Assembly (NCBI GenBank): GCA_900541865.1
Contig: UQLO01000008.1
Location: 11,825-75,824 of the forward strand
Length of the DNA: 64,000 bases
Direction: 5' to 3'
Origin: an uncultured Porphyromonadaceae bacterium
GTDB taxonomy: Bacteria; Bacteroidota; Bacteroidia; Bacteroidales; Muribaculaceae
A program made the translations under genes and the position numbers. Of this stretch, positions 27,252 to 38,091 are shown piece by piece (positions within the stretch are counted from its first letter, which is position 1; each line of letters opens with the position of its first letter). The notes beneath the pieces were generated by a model. The model did not search any database. It was not told the DNA's origin and worked only from the letters and a program-made list of their open reading frames with translations.

Positions 27252-28539
27252 TTACGTCAGCGCCGAGCAAGCCGCCGCGCTCATCAAAAGCGGCGACCAC
27301 GTTTTCATCCAGGGGAGCACATCCATTCCCGAAACGCTCGTGGCAGCCATGGCGGCACGTGGCGGCGAGCTTCGCAACGTCACTGTCTACGTGGCTTTTG
27401 CCGTGGCCGACCGCGAGGCGCCTTACTGCCGACCGGAGTTCCGCGACTCTTTCCTGGTTGAGAGTTTCTTCGTGTCGAACTCGGTGCGAAAATGGATTGC
27501 CGACGGCTACGGGCAGGTAATACCCCGCTTCTTGGGCGAAGTGCCCGCCCTCTTCCGCGACGGCACCTGCCCCGTCGACGTGGCCTTGATAAACTGCTCG
27601 CTGCCCGACGATGAGGGCAACGTGAGCTTCGGCGTGTCGGCCGACCTGGCCACCTCGGCGGTGGAGTGCGCCCGCACCGTCATCGCCCAGATTAACCCGA
27701 ACATGCCCTTCAGCTACGGCGACCCGGTGATCAACCTGAGCCGCATAGCCGCTGCGGTCTACACCGACGACCCTCTCGTCGAAGTGCCAACTCCGGAGCC
27801 GACCTCCGACGAGATTGCAATCGGGAACTATATCGCCGAACGCATCCCCGACGGGGCTACATTGCAGATTGGCGTAGGTGGTATTCCCAACGCCGTTCTC
27901 CGCGCCCTCCACGACCACAAACACCTCGGCTTACACACCGAGGCCATGACCGACGGCGTGCTTCCTCTGCTCGAAAAAGGCATCATCGACAATTCGCGCA
28001 AGGTAATCCTGCCCGGCAAGAGTGTGGCCTCGCTGGCACTGGGTTCAAAGGAACTCTACCGCAAGATGGACCACAACCCTGATATGATTTTCAAGGACGT
28101 GGCATGGACCAACGACCCATATATAATAGGTGCAAACCCCGACGTAGCGGCCATAAACTCCTGTCTGGAGATAGACCTCACCGGCCAGATATGCGCCGAC
28201 AGCATAGGCACCCGCATCTACAGCGGAATCGGCGGCCAGCACGACTTCGTCTACGGCGCCTCGCGCAGCCGCGGCGGCCAGTCCTTCCTTGCCATGCTCT
28301 CCACCTCCGGCAAGGGCCACAACAAAATCAAGCCCGTGCTCACCCCCGGAGCCGGAGTGGTGACAACACGCTTTCAGACAAACTTCGTCGTCACCGAGCA
28401 CGGTATCGCCGACCTGCGGGGCCGAACGCTGGCCGAGAGAGCCAAGATGCTGGTCGGGCTTGCTGCGCCGCAGTTCCGCGAGGAACTCGACCGTGCGGCC
28501 GCCGAGCGGTTCGGCTACTCCTACCTGCGACTGAAGTGA
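27235..28539 (+). CDS. Acetyl-CoA hydrolase/transferase family CoA-transferase
   Basis: The protein has 434 residues from the ATG at 27235 (MNKHIDYVSAEQAAALIKSG), which overlaps the aminotransferase end. The family motifs are clear: GVGGIPNAVL, LHTEAMTDG with Glu236 as the expected catalytic glutamate, GIGGQHDF and FVVTEHGIADLRG. Relatives move CoA between acetate and 4-hydroxybutyrate, butyrate or succinate. Here it is the last gene of a set with iorAB, so a likely job is transfer of CoA from aryl-acetyl-CoA to acetate or another acid, releasing the arylacetate (inference). Confidence 0.88.
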   Translation: MNKHIDYVSAEQAAALIKSGDHVFIQGSTSIPETLVAAMAARGGELRNVTVYVAFAVADREAPYCRPEFRDSFLVESFFVSNSVRKWIADGYGQVIPRFLGEVPALFRDGTCPVDVALINCSLPDDEGNVSFGVSADLATSAVECARTVIAQINPNMPFSYGDPVINLSRIAAAVYTDDPLVEVPTPEPTSDEIAIGNYIAERIPDGATLQIGVGGIPNAVLRALHDHKHLGLHTEAMTDGVLPLLEKGIIDNSRKVILPGKSVASLALGSKELYRKMDHNPDMIFKDVAWTNDPYIIGANPDVAAINSCLEIDLTGQICADSIGTRIYSGIGGQHDFVYGASRSRGGQSFLAMLSTSGKGHNKIKPVLTPGAGVVTTRFQTNFVVTEHGIADLRGRTLAERAKMLVGLAAPQFREELDRAAAERFGYSYLRLK

Positions 28540-28599
28540 ACTAAAGAACCGATTTCAACATTTAATATAATTATATCTTACTTACTATTTTAACAACCA

Positions 28600-30021
28600 A
28601 TGCATAATCTGAAAAAAGCGGCTCTTGCCGCCATGGCCCTCGCCGCCGTGGCCGGCACGGCCGCAGCTAAAAAAACGTCCGAACAGGACAAAGTTATACT
28701 CCACGCCTGGACGTGGAGTCTCGACACCATAGCCGCCAACATGCAGCGCATCGCCGATGCCGGCTACGACTACGTGCAGACATCGCCCGTGCAGGCCTGC
28801 TACATCGGCGACGGCGGCGGCATGGCTCTCTTCAGCGAGCCCGGCGACTCCGTGCAGGGCAAGTGGTACTACTACTACCAGCCTACCGACTGGACTATAG
28901 GAAACTACATGCTCGGCAGCCGCGACGACTTTAAAGCAATGGCCGACAGCGCCTACAAGTACGGAGTGAAGGTTATCGTCGATGTGCTTCCCAACCACAC
29001 GGCCATCGATCACACCGCCGTGCTCCCCGGGCTGGACAATGCCGTGGGCGGCCACGAAAACCTCTTCCATGCCAACGGTTTCACGCCGATAACGCAGTGG
29101 AACGACCGCTACGAGTGCACCACAGGCGAAATGGGCGGACTCCCGGACGTCAACACCGAAAACCCCGACTTCCAGTACTACTTCCTACAGTATATCAACG
29201 ACTTAATCAACCTTGGCGCACGCGGTTTCCGCTACGACACCGCCAAGCACATCGGTCTGCCCTCCGACCCCCTCGACGCCAAGGCCGAACGCAACAACTT
29301 CTGGGACGTCGCAACCGGCCGCGAAGGCGTCAAGGGTCTTTCGCTGCTGATGCCCGACAGCGTCTATATCTACGGCGAAGTGCTGCAGGACCAAAACGTT
29401 AAAGAACGCGAATACGCCGAATATATGGACCTCACCGCCAGCGCCTACGGCCACAACCTGCGCCAAGCGCTCGAAAACGGCCGCTACGAGGCCTCTCTGG
29501 AGGACTGGGCACACCCCGCACAGCCTACCGACCTGGTGACGTGGGTGGAAAGCCACGATACCTATGCCAACGCCCACGAATCGGCAGGCCTCAGCGACGA
29601 TCAGATTCGTGCCGGATGGGTATTCCTCACCGCACGCGCTACCGGCCGTCCGCTCTTCTTCAGCCGACCCGCCGGACGCACCCCGCAGAACTACTGGGGC
29701 AACAACCGCATCGGCGCACGCGGCAACGATGAGTTCTTCCATCCCGAAGTGGTTGCCGCCAACAAGTTCCGCCACGCCATGGCAGGACAGCCCGAGGCTA
29801 TAGTGAGCGCCAACGACGGTGCGGTAGTGGCGGTCGAACGCGGCAACCGGGGCGTTGCCTTAGTCAACTTCTCCGACCGCAGCCAGCGCGTCAAGATGGC
29901 CTGCACCCTCCCCGCCGGCGAGTACACCGACGCAGTCTCCGGCACCTCTTTCAAAGTTCGCAACGGCAAGCTCGAAGGCACCCTCGCCCCGCTTGCCACC
30001 TACACCCTCTACGCCCGCTGA
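28600..30021 (+). CDS. Secreted GH13 alpha-amylase-type glycoside hydrolase
   Basis: The protein has 473 residues. It has a signal peptide (about 1-22, ALAAMALAAVAGTAAA), no lipobox. A complete (beta/alpha)8 GH13 domain follows: region I DVLPNHT, region II GFRYDTAKH (nucleophile Asp213), region III YGEVL (acid/base Glu260), region IV WVESHDTY (Asp320). A small C-terminal beta domain closes the protein. It should cut alpha-1,4 glucans in the periplasm or outside. It is a single gene, not flanked by susCD. The spacer before it is AT-rich, but I see no clear -7 box. Confidence 0.92.
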   Translation: MHNLKKAALAAMALAAVAGTAAAKKTSEQDKVILHAWTWSLDTIAANMQRIADAGYDYVQTSPVQACYIGDGGGMALFSEPGDSVQGKWYYYYQPTDWTIGNYMLGSRDDFKAMADSAYKYGVKVIVDVLPNHTAIDHTAVLPGLDNAVGGHENLFHANGFTPITQWNDRYECTTGEMGGLPDVNTENPDFQYYFLQYINDLINLGARGFRYDTAKHIGLPSDPLDAKAERNNFWDVATGREGVKGLSLLMPDSVYIYGEVLQDQNVKEREYAEYMDLTASAYGHNLRQALENGRYEASLEDWAHPAQPTDLVTWVESHDTYANAHESAGLSDDQIRAGWVFLTARATGRPLFFSRPAGRTPQNYWGNNRIGARGNDEFFHPEVVAANKFRHAMAGQPEAIVSANDGAVVAVERGNRGVALVNFSDRSQRVKMACTLPAGEYTDAVSGTSFKVRNGKLEGTLAPLATYTLYAR

Positions 30022-30196
30022 CGCATCCTCCTTTGGCAAGGATTCCCTTCGGGATTGACGATGACTGAAGCCCTCGGTCCATACGTCGCTGGAGTTTCGC
30101 TCAGGAAGCTTCAACGCTATGGAGCGAGGGCTTCAACCATCGGTCCATACTCTGCGCATACACTCTTCACTATTCTCTCTTCACTATAACTTATAT
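30022..30196. repeat. Intergenic inverted repeat and heptad-repeat remnant
   Basis: TGAAGCCCTCG (30066-30076) recurs as CGAGGGCTTCA (30125-30135), and CGGTCCATAC occurs twice in direct orientation (30075-30084, 30141-30150). At 30161-30188 lies CACTCTTCACTATT followed by related units, the same heptad family that flanks the tamB-like gene. No gene is visible in this spacer. Confidence 0.7.
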
Positions 30197-30228
30197 TTTG
30201 CGGGTTTGGGGGATTTTGAGTAATTTTG
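30197..30228 (+). promoter_or_regulatory. Promoter TTTG-N20-TAATTTTG for the cvpA-like gene
   Basis: TTTG at 30197-30200 and TAATTTTG at 30221-30228 with a 20-base spacer match the consensus closely. The -7 box excludes the more upstream ATG at 30226 and places the transcript start only a few bases before the ATG at 30238. Confidence 0.8.
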
Positions 30229-30237
30229 CAGGTTGAT

Positions 30238-30720
30238 ATGGTAGTGGATATTTTAATAGGCGTTGTGCTTGCAGCGGCGGCCGTCACGGGCGCTGTCACG
30301 GGGCTTGTGCGCCAACTGGGCACCCTGGTGGCCTTCGTGGTTGCCGTGCTCGCCTGCCGGTTCTTCGGGCCGCAGGTGAGCCACGCCGTAGTGTCGGCAG
30401 CCGCCGAGCATGGCACTCTGCTTGCCGTGCTGAGCTACGTGTTAGTGTTCGTGGTGGCTTTCGGGATAGTGCTGCTGATAGCTCGTCTGCTTCATGCCAC
30501 CGTCAGCGCCATGAAGCTCGGCGCTGTAAACCGCATCCTTGGCGCGCTTTTCCGGCTGGCCTTGTGGCTGGTTGTGATGAGCGCTTGCCTCAACGTCTAT
30601 TTTGCCATATTTCCGGAAGCTGCCTCCGGCTTCGAGGTCAAGAACCGTCCATGGCGCCAATGGACGCTGAAGGCGGCTCCCGCTCTGGTAGGCTATATTC
30701 AGCACGGCGCCAACCCTTAG
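30238..30720 (+). CDS. CvpA family membrane protein
   Basis: The protein has 160 residues, the usual CvpA length. It has four hydrophobic helices (about 3-20, 26-44, 63-86, 98-120). Conserved features include the GLVRQLGTLVAFV loop and the FGIVLLIARLLH helix. CvpA of Escherichia coli is needed for colicin V production and affects envelope homeostasis. I start it at 30238 because the ATG four codons earlier lies within the -7 promoter box. It is followed 40 bases later by sufB. Confidence 0.85.
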   Translation: MVVDILIGVVLAAAAVTGAVTGLVRQLGTLVAFVVAVLACRFFGPQVSHAVVSAAAEHGTLLAVLSYVLVFVVAFGIVLLIARLLHATVSAMKLGAVNRILGALFRLALWLVVMSACLNVYFAIFPEAASGFEVKNRPWRQWTLKAAPALVGYIQHGANP

Positions 30721-30760
30721 GGCAGCCCGTGCGTTAATATACAACTAACAAAGAACTCAG

Positions 30761-32251
<1,491 letters not shown>

Positions 32252-32260
32252 TCGAAGAAT

Positions 32261-33022
32261 ATGGAACTGTTGAAAGTACAAAACCTCCATGCCGGGATAG
32301 ACGGCAAAGAAATACTGCGTGGCATCGACCTTGAAGTTCGCCCCGGCGAAGTGCATGCCATAATGGGTCCCAACGGCTCCGGCAAAAGCACCCTCAGCGG
32401 CGTGCTCGCCGGCGACCCACGCTTCAACGTCACCGCAGGCACTGCCACTCTGGGCGGAGTGGACCTCCTTGCACTCTCACCGGAAGACCGCTCCCACGAG
32501 GGCCTCTTCCTCTCTTTTCAATATCCCGTTGAGATACCGGGCGTTACGATGGTGAACTTTATGCGCGCCGCCGTCAACGCCAAGCGCAAATACCTCGGCG
32601 AGCCTCCGATGAACGCCTCCGAGTTCCTCAAGATGATGCGACAGAAGCGTGCCATCGTAGAGCTTGACAACAAGTTAGCCTCGCGCTCGGTCAACGAGGG
32701 CTTCTCCGGCGGCGAAAAGAAGCGCAACGAAATCTTCCAGATGGCAGTGCTCGAGCCACGCCTCGCCATTCTCGACGAAACTGACTCGGGCCTTGACATC
32801 GATGCCCTCCGCATCGTTGCATCCGGTGTCAACGCCTTGAAAACCAAAGAAAACGCCACCATCGTAATCACCCACTACCAGCGCCTGCTCGATTATATCA
32901 AGCCCGATTTTGTGCATATCCTCTACAAGGGCCGTATCGTACACTCCGGAGGGCCCGAACTCGCTCTCGAACTCGAGGAGAAGGGCTACGACTGGATTAA
33001 ACAGCAGGCCGACGCCGAGTAA
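32261..33022 (+). CDS. sufC: Fe-S cluster assembly ATPase SufC
   Basis: The protein has 253 residues. It is the ABC-type ATPase that drives the SufBCD scaffold. Walker A is GPNGSGKS (36-43), the signature is FSGGEKK (148-154), and Walker B with catalytic Glu is LAILDETDSGLD, as usual for SufC. sufD follows after 3 bases. Confidence 0.97.
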   Translation: MELLKVQNLHAGIDGKEILRGIDLEVRPGEVHAIMGPNGSGKSTLSGVLAGDPRFNVTAGTATLGGVDLLALSPEDRSHEGLFLSFQYPVEIPGVTMVNFMRAAVNAKRKYLGEPPMNASEFLKMMRQKRAIVELDNKLASRSVNEGFSGGEKKRNEIFQMAVLEPRLAILDETDSGLDIDALRIVASGVNALKTKENATIVITHYQRLLDYIKPDFVHILYKGRIVHSGGPELALELEEKGYDWIKQQADAE

Positions 33023-33025
33023 GCC

Positions 33026-34393
33026 ATGGACTCTCTCAAACAATACATCGACCTCTACCGCGACCACGCCGACGACCTGCGCACCGGAGCCGCCGCTCTC
33101 GACGACGCCCGGCCCGAGGCCCTGAAGGCCCTCGAGCGCGCCGCAGGCGAAAAAGGCCCCCGCGCACCGTACGCCGAATGTTCGGTCGAGCGCATGCTGG
33201 CTCCGGACTATGGCGTTAACATTCGCCGCTTTAACTTCGACCCCAACCTGGCTGCTACATTCCGCTGCGGCGTTCCAAATATCAGCACACTGCTCGGAGT
33301 GACGGTCAACGACGCGTTCCGGCCCACCGAGAATCTGCTCCGGCAGCTCCCTGAGGGCGCCACGGTGTGCTCGCTCGCCGAAGCCGGTCGTAAGCACCCG
33401 GAACTGCTCGTCGAGTACTACAACGGCCTTGCAGCCGCAGGAAAAGCTCCCGAAGTGGCCCTCAACACCCTTTTGGCGCAGGATGGCGTGCTCGTCCACA
33501 TCGCCGACGGCGTTCAGCTCGAAAAGCCCATACAGATAGTCAATATCTTCAACGCGCCGACACCGCTGCTCGCCGTCCGCCGCCTGCTGGTGGTTATGGG
33601 CAAGGGCGCTTATGCCCGCATACTGCTGTGCGACCACACGCAGCGCCGCGACGTTGATTACCTCTCCGACGAAGTGCAGGAAATCTACTGCGGCGAGGGT
33701 TCGCACCTCGAGATCTACAGCATAGAGGAAAGCAGCGACCGCACCGGCCGCATGCTCAACCTCTTTGCGCGTCAGGAAGCCGCCTCGCATCTCACCGTAT
33801 GCTCGGGCGCGCTCTCCGGAGGCGTCGGCACGGCCAACTACAGCATAGACCTTGCGGGGCGCCACGCCGAGACTCACCTCGGCGGCCTCTGCATTGCCGA
33901 CGGCAAGCAGGTTCAAGGCGCCAACGTGGTGCTTCGTCACCTTGCGCCGGAGTGCTCCAGCCGTCAGCTTTTCAAATACGCCCTCTTCGGAGAGGCCCGC
34001 GGAGCCTTCGGTGGCAAAATAGTTGTGGCAGAAGGGGCTGTCGGCACCGACGCCGCCCAGACAAACCGCAATCTTCTCGCCTCCGAAGCCGCCCGGATGG
34101 CCTCGGCGCCCCAGCTCGAAATATACTGCGACGACGTAAAGTGCAGCCATGGCGCCACCACCGGCCAGCTCGATGCCGCCGCCCTCTTCTATATGCAGAC
34201 CCGAGGTATCCCCGCCGCCGAAGCGCGCCTGATGCTCACGCAGGCATTTATGAGCGACGTCATTGACTCGGTGGGCTATGATCTTATCCGCGACCGCCTG
34301 CGGCAGCTGGTGGAGAAGCGCCTCGGCGGCGAACACGCCACCTGCGCCACCTGCTCAGCCTCCGCCGAGGTCGACAAATCTTGCCGACAATGA
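33026..34393 (+). CDS. sufD: Fe-S cluster assembly protein SufD
   Basis: The protein has 455 residues. It is the SufB paralogue that partners SufB in the scaffold. The C-terminal beta-helix domain is typical: IYCDDVKCSHGATTGQLDAAALFYMQTRG is a hallmark shared with SufB, including the CSHGAT motif. The stop overlaps the sufS start (ATGA). Confidence 0.95.
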   Translation: MDSLKQYIDLYRDHADDLRTGAAALDDARPEALKALERAAGEKGPRAPYAECSVERMLAPDYGVNIRRFNFDPNLAATFRCGVPNISTLLGVTVNDAFRPTENLLRQLPEGATVCSLAEAGRKHPELLVEYYNGLAAAGKAPEVALNTLLAQDGVLVHIADGVQLEKPIQIVNIFNAPTPLLAVRRLLVVMGKGAYARILLCDHTQRRDVDYLSDEVQEIYCGEGSHLEIYSIEESSDRTGRMLNLFARQEAASHLTVCSGALSGGVGTANYSIDLAGRHAETHLGGLCIADGKQVQGANVVLRHLAPECSSRQLFKYALFGEARGAFGGKIVVAEGAVGTDAAQTNRNLLASEAARMASAPQLEIYCDDVKCSHGATTGQLDAAALFYMQTRGIPAAEARLMLTQAFMSDVIDSVGYDLIRDRLRQLVEKRLGGEHATCATCSASAEVDKSCRQ

Positions 34394-35607
34394 GCTACGA
34401 CGTCGAAACAATCCGCCGACGCTTTCCCATTCTGGAGAGGAAGGTCAACGGCCGCACCATGGTCTATCTCGACAATGCCGCCACTACGCAGGCTCCCGAC
34501 AGCGTGGTTCGGGCTATCGACCGTGTCTACACCACGGCCCGCGCAAACGTGCACCGTGGTGTCCACACCATTTCGCAGGAGGCAACCGCCGCTATGGAGG
34601 CCACCCGCTGTCGCGTGCGCGACTTCATAAACGCCGAGAGCTCCGACCAGATAATCTTCACGCGCGGCACCACCGAGGCCATCAACCTCGTGGCCGCCTC
34701 CTACGGCGAACTTCTCCAGGCCGGCGATGAGATTATCCTCACCACCATGGAGCACCACTCCAATATAGTGCCCTGGCAGATGCTCTGCTCCCGGCGGGGC
34801 ACCGTGCTTAAGATAGTTCCCATACGGCCGGACGGCTCGCTCGACCTCGACGTTTACCGCTCGCTGTTCAGTCCGCGCACTCGCCTTGTCACCGTGGCCC
34901 ACGTTTCCAACGTGCTCGGCACGGTCAATCCCGTCAAGGAAATGGCCGAAACAGCCCACGCTCACGGGGCACTCATCCACATCGACGGGGCGCAGGCCGT
35001 GGCGCACCTTGGTGTCGATGTGCGCGATCTCGGCGCCGACTTCTACACCTTCTCATCGCACAAAATGTACGGCCCCACGGGCATCGGCGTGCTCTACGGG
35101 CGCCGCGACCTCCTGGAGGCCATGCCACCCTATCAGGGAGGCGGTGAGATGATTGGCCACGTCAGCTTCAACGGCACTACATGGGCCGACCTGCCCTATA
35201 AATTCGAGGCCGGAACACCGGACTATGTCGGCGCTGCCGCCTTCAGCACGGCCATAGACTTCATCGAAGAAATCGGCATACAGGCCATCCACGCCCACGA
35301 GCAGGACCTCCTCGACTACGCCACGGCAGCCATGGAAACCATTCCCGGAATGCGTATTTTCGGCACCGCACCCGGCAAAGCCGCCGTGGTTTCTTTCCTG
35401 CTCGGCAATGCGCATCACTACGACACCGGCGTGCTTCTGGACCAGCTCGGAGTCGAAGTACGCACCGGCCACCATTGCGCCCAACCACTTATGGAGACCC
35501 TTGGCATCGAGGGCACGGTCCGCGCGTCTTTCGCCGCCTACAACACCCGTGCCGACGTCGACGCCTTCATCGCAGCTCTCCGCCGAATAGCTCCCATGCT
35601 GCAATAG
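34390..35607 (+). CDS. sufS: Cysteine desulfurase SufS
   Basis: The protein has 405 residues from the ATG at 34390. It removes sulfur from L-cysteine for the SUF scaffold. PLP lysine is Lys225 in FSSHKMYGPTGIG; the persulfide-forming Cys363 lies in RTGHHCAQPLM. This is the short active-site loop of group II desulfurases, which usually need SufE or SufU. The start codon overlaps the sufD stop by four bases, so the whole operon is tightly coupled. Confidence 0.96.
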   Translation: MSYDVETIRRRFPILERKVNGRTMVYLDNAATTQAPDSVVRAIDRVYTTARANVHRGVHTISQEATAAMEATRCRVRDFINAESSDQIIFTRGTTEAINLVAASYGELLQAGDEIILTTMEHHSNIVPWQMLCSRRGTVLKIVPIRPDGSLDLDVYRSLFSPRTRLVTVAHVSNVLGTVNPVKEMAETAHAHGALIHIDGAQAVAHLGVDVRDLGADFYTFSSHKMYGPTGIGVLYGRRDLLEAMPPYQGGGEMIGHVSFNGTTWADLPYKFEAGTPDYVGAAAFSTAIDFIEEIGIQAIHAHEQDLLDYATAAMETIPGMRIFGTAPGKAAVVSFLLGNAHHYDTGVLLDQLGVEVRTGHHCAQPLMETLGIEGTVRASFAAYNTRADVDAFIAALRRIAPMLQ

Positions 35608-35642
35608 ACGGCAGTCGCCGAGAAGATTGTCATCAATAGCCG

Positions 35643-36839
35643 TCACCGGCGCCCGGGATAGGCTTCGAGGGCTTTGGCGAGGACTATGAGTGCTTTGCGG
35701 AGGTCTTCGCGGTCTAGGACGTAGGCCATACGGACCTGGTTGCGTCCCAGCTCGGGGTTTGAGTAGAAACCGGCGGCGGGGGCCATGAAGACGGTTGCGC
35801 CGTCGTAGCTGAATTCTTCGAGGCACCACCGGCAGAAGTCTTCGGCATCGTCGACGGGCAGACTGACAACGGTGTAGAAAGCTCCCATCGGGATAGGCGA
35901 GTAGACGCCGGGGATGCGGTTGAGGCCGTCGACGAGTACTTTTCGGCGCTCCACATACTCGTTGTATGTCATGAGCATATACTCGGGAGAAGCGTCGATG
36001 GAGGCTTCGGCGACAATCTGACCGAGTAGAGGCGGGCTGAGCCGAGCCTGGCAGAATTTCATCACGTTTGCACGAAGCTCTTTGTTGGTGATGATGAGCG
36101 CACCGATGCGGATTCCGCACTCGCTGTATCGCTTGGAGACGGAGTCGATTAGTACGACTTGGTCGCGGATGCCGTCGAGGTGAAATGCGGAGATATATGG
36201 GGCGCCGGTGTAGGTGAATTCCCGGTATACTTCGTCGGAGAAGAGGAAGAGGTCGTGCTTGGCTACGATGTCGCGCAGTTGGTTCAGTTCTCGGGCCGTG
36301 TAGAGGTAGCCGGTTGGGTTATTGGGGTTGCAGATGAGAATACCTTTGGTGCGGGGAGTGATGAGTTTTTCGAACTCTTCGAGAGGGGGCAGCTCGAACC
36401 CGTTTTCGATTGTGCTGGGAACAGTCACAATCTTTGCACCGGCAAGAATAGCGAAAGCCATATAGTTTGCATATGCCGGCTCGGGGACAATTATTTCGTC
36501 GCCCGGGTCGAGGGTCGCCATAAAGGCGAAAAGTACGGCTTCGGAGCCGCCGGCGGTGACGATTATATCGTCGGGGGTTACGTCGATGTTGAACCGGTGG
36601 TAGTACTCGGCGAGTTTGCGGCGCAGCGAGGGCAGCCCGTCGGATGGGCTGTATTCGAGGGTGCGCCGGCTGATATTGTGCAGAGCTTTAAGCCCTTCGT
36701 CGGGCGAAGGCAGGTCGGGTTGACCAATGTTGAGCCTGTAAATTTTTATACCCCTTTGCTCAGCCTTTGCGGCGAGTGGAGCAAGTTTGCGAATAGGTGA
36801 TGCGGGCATTATTTTGCCGCGTTGCGACAGCTGAGGCAT
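35643..36839 (-). CDS. PLP-dependent class I/II aminotransferase
   Basis: The protein has 398 residues, full length for the aspartate-aminotransferase superfamily (Igamma type). Motifs: NPNNPTGYLY (171-180), FSDEVYREF, and IDSVSKRYSECGIRIGA with Lys236 as the PLP lysine. The Cys after SE and the phrase MPASPIRKLAP are typical of a well-conserved Bacteroidetes branch, usually annotated simply as aminotransferase; the amino-acid substrate is unknown. It converges on sufS (35 bases between stops). Confidence 0.88.
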   Translation of the reverse strand: MPQLSQRGKIMPASPIRKLAPLAAKAEQRGIKIYRLNIGQPDLPSPDEGLKALHNISRRTLEYSPSDGLPSLRRKLAEYYHRFNIDVTPDDIIVTAGGSEAVLFAFMATLDPGDEIIVPEPAYANYMAFAILAGAKIVTVPSTIENGFELPPLEEFEKLITPRTKGILICNPNNPTGYLYTARELNQLRDIVAKHDLFLFSDEVYREFTYTGAPYISAFHLDGIRDQVVLIDSVSKRYSECGIRIGALIITNKELRANVMKFCQARLSPPLLGQIVAEASIDASPEYMLMTYNEYVERRKVLVDGLNRIPGVYSPIPMGAFYTVVSLPVDDAEDFCRWCLEEFSYDGATVFMAPAAGFYSNPELGRNQVRMAYVLDREDLRKALIVLAKALEAYPGRR

Positions 36840-36933
36840 TGTCGTAAGAATTAAGTCGTAGTGATGAAGTAAGTATGAGTTATGAGGGAGGGATGAAATT
36901 AAAACAACTCTCAGACGTAAGGGTTCAAAATGA

Positions 36934-36967
36934 AAGCTCCGGCCACGGATTGAGGCGGCCGGAGCTT
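36934..36967 (-). terminator. Intrinsic terminator after the ROK kinase gene
   Basis: AAGCTCCGGCC and GGCCGGAGCTT form a perfect 11-bp stem with a 12-nt loop. Read on the minus strand it lies about 20 bases after the kinase stop codon and is followed by the T-rich TTTCATTTTG. Confidence 0.85.
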
Positions 36968-36986
36968 GGCTATAGTGTCTTAAGAA

Positions 36987-38009
36987 TTATTCTTCGTCGG
37001 TAGCGGCGGTGGCAGCTGCTGCGGCAGCGGTAGCGGCTGCCTGTGCGGGAGCGGGCTTTGCTTCCCAACCCAGAGCGCTTGCGCCGAGCACGGCAGCGTC
37101 GGCCTCTTTGAGTTCGCTCAACAGGACCTTAGCTTTGCCCTTGAAGCTACGCATCATGTTCTTGTCCATGGCCTCGCGGAGGGGCTTCATGAGGAGTTCG
37201 CCGCTCTTTGCCAGACCACCGAAGAGAATGAAGGCCTGAGGCGAAGAGAACACCATCATGTCGGCCATAGCCTCCCCGAGGATAGTGCCGGTGTAGGTGA
37301 AGATGTCTTTTGCGAGTTGGTCGCCCTGCATGGCTGCGTCGTAGACGTCCTTGGAGGTAATCTGGTCGATGGGGAGATTGCGGAGCAGGGAGGGTTCGGT
37401 GCGGACTTCGAGGAATTCGCGTGCGGAGCGCGCCACACCCGTTGCCGAGCAGTAAGCTTCGAGGCATCCGCAGCGGCCGCAACCGCAGAGGCGGCCGTTG
37501 TTGCGCTTGACGATGACGTGGCCGAGCTCACCGGCAAAGCCGTCGTGGCCGTAGACAACCTGTCCGTTGATTACGATGCCGGAGCCTACACCGGTGCCGA
37601 GGGTAATCATGATGAAGTCTTTGAGGCCGCGGGCTGCGCCATAGGTCATTTCGCCCAGAGCTGCGGCGTTGGCGTCGTTTGTCACGGCGGTAGGAATGCC
37701 GAACTTCTCGCTGACGAGCTGAGCCAGAGGAATGGGGCAGGGCCATGCGAGGTTAACGCCGTCTTCGATGTTTCCGGTATAGTAGTTTGCGTTGGGAGCG
37801 CCGATGCCGATGCCGTGCACCTTGTCGACAGCGTCGGCGGCTTCAATAAGATGAGTAGCCTCGGTGTAAAGCTCGTCGAGGTAGTCGGAGAACTTGGAGT
37901 GCTTGCCGGTTTTGATGGAGGAGCTGGCAATTACCTTGCCGCGAGTGTCGACCAGACCGAACACAGTGTTTGTTCCGCCTATATCGATGCCAAGAACGTA
38001 TGGTTTCAT
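36987..38009 (-). CDS. ROK family sugar kinase (glucokinase-like)
   Basis: The protein has 340 residues. ATP-binding motif DIGGTN (9-14), catalytic Asp112 in NDANAAALGE, and the ROK zinc motif: His164 in ELGHVIV with the cysteines of CGCGRCGC (175-182). It phosphorylates a hexose, most likely glucose. The last about 22 residues are an alanine/threonine/proline-rich tail (APAQAAATAAAAAATAAT), absent from most ROK kinases and probably disordered. It has its own promoter and terminator. Confidence 0.9.
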   Translation of the reverse strand: MKPYVLGIDIGGTNTVFGLVDTRGKVIASSSIKTGKHSKFSDYLDELYTEATHLIEAADAVDKVHGIGIGAPNANYYTGNIEDGVNLAWPCPIPLAQLVSEKFGIPTAVTNDANAAALGEMTYGAARGLKDFIMITLGTGVGSGIVINGQVVYGHDGFAGELGHVIVKRNNGRLCGCGRCGCLEAYCSATGVARSAREFLEVRTEPSLLRNLPIDQITSKDVYDAAMQGDQLAKDIFTYTGTILGEAMADMMVFSSPQAFILFGGLAKSGELLMKPLREAMDKNMMRSFKGKAKVLLSELKEADAAVLGASALGWEAKPAPAQAAATAAAAAATAATDEE

Positions 38010-38091
38010 GGTTATGCTATGATGGTGAAAAATTTGTTTGATTTCGAAGATGGAGGCTGATTCCGGCGCGTGGCTTTTGGAAAAAGCGATT

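Noticed and set aside
30226..30237. Upstream ATG of the CvpA gene
   Set aside because: It lies in the -7 box of a full-consensus promoter and so would not be in the transcript.
32675..34336. 553-codon antisense frame across sufC and sufD
   Set aside because: sufC and sufD are certain on the other strand; the frame has no homology signature.
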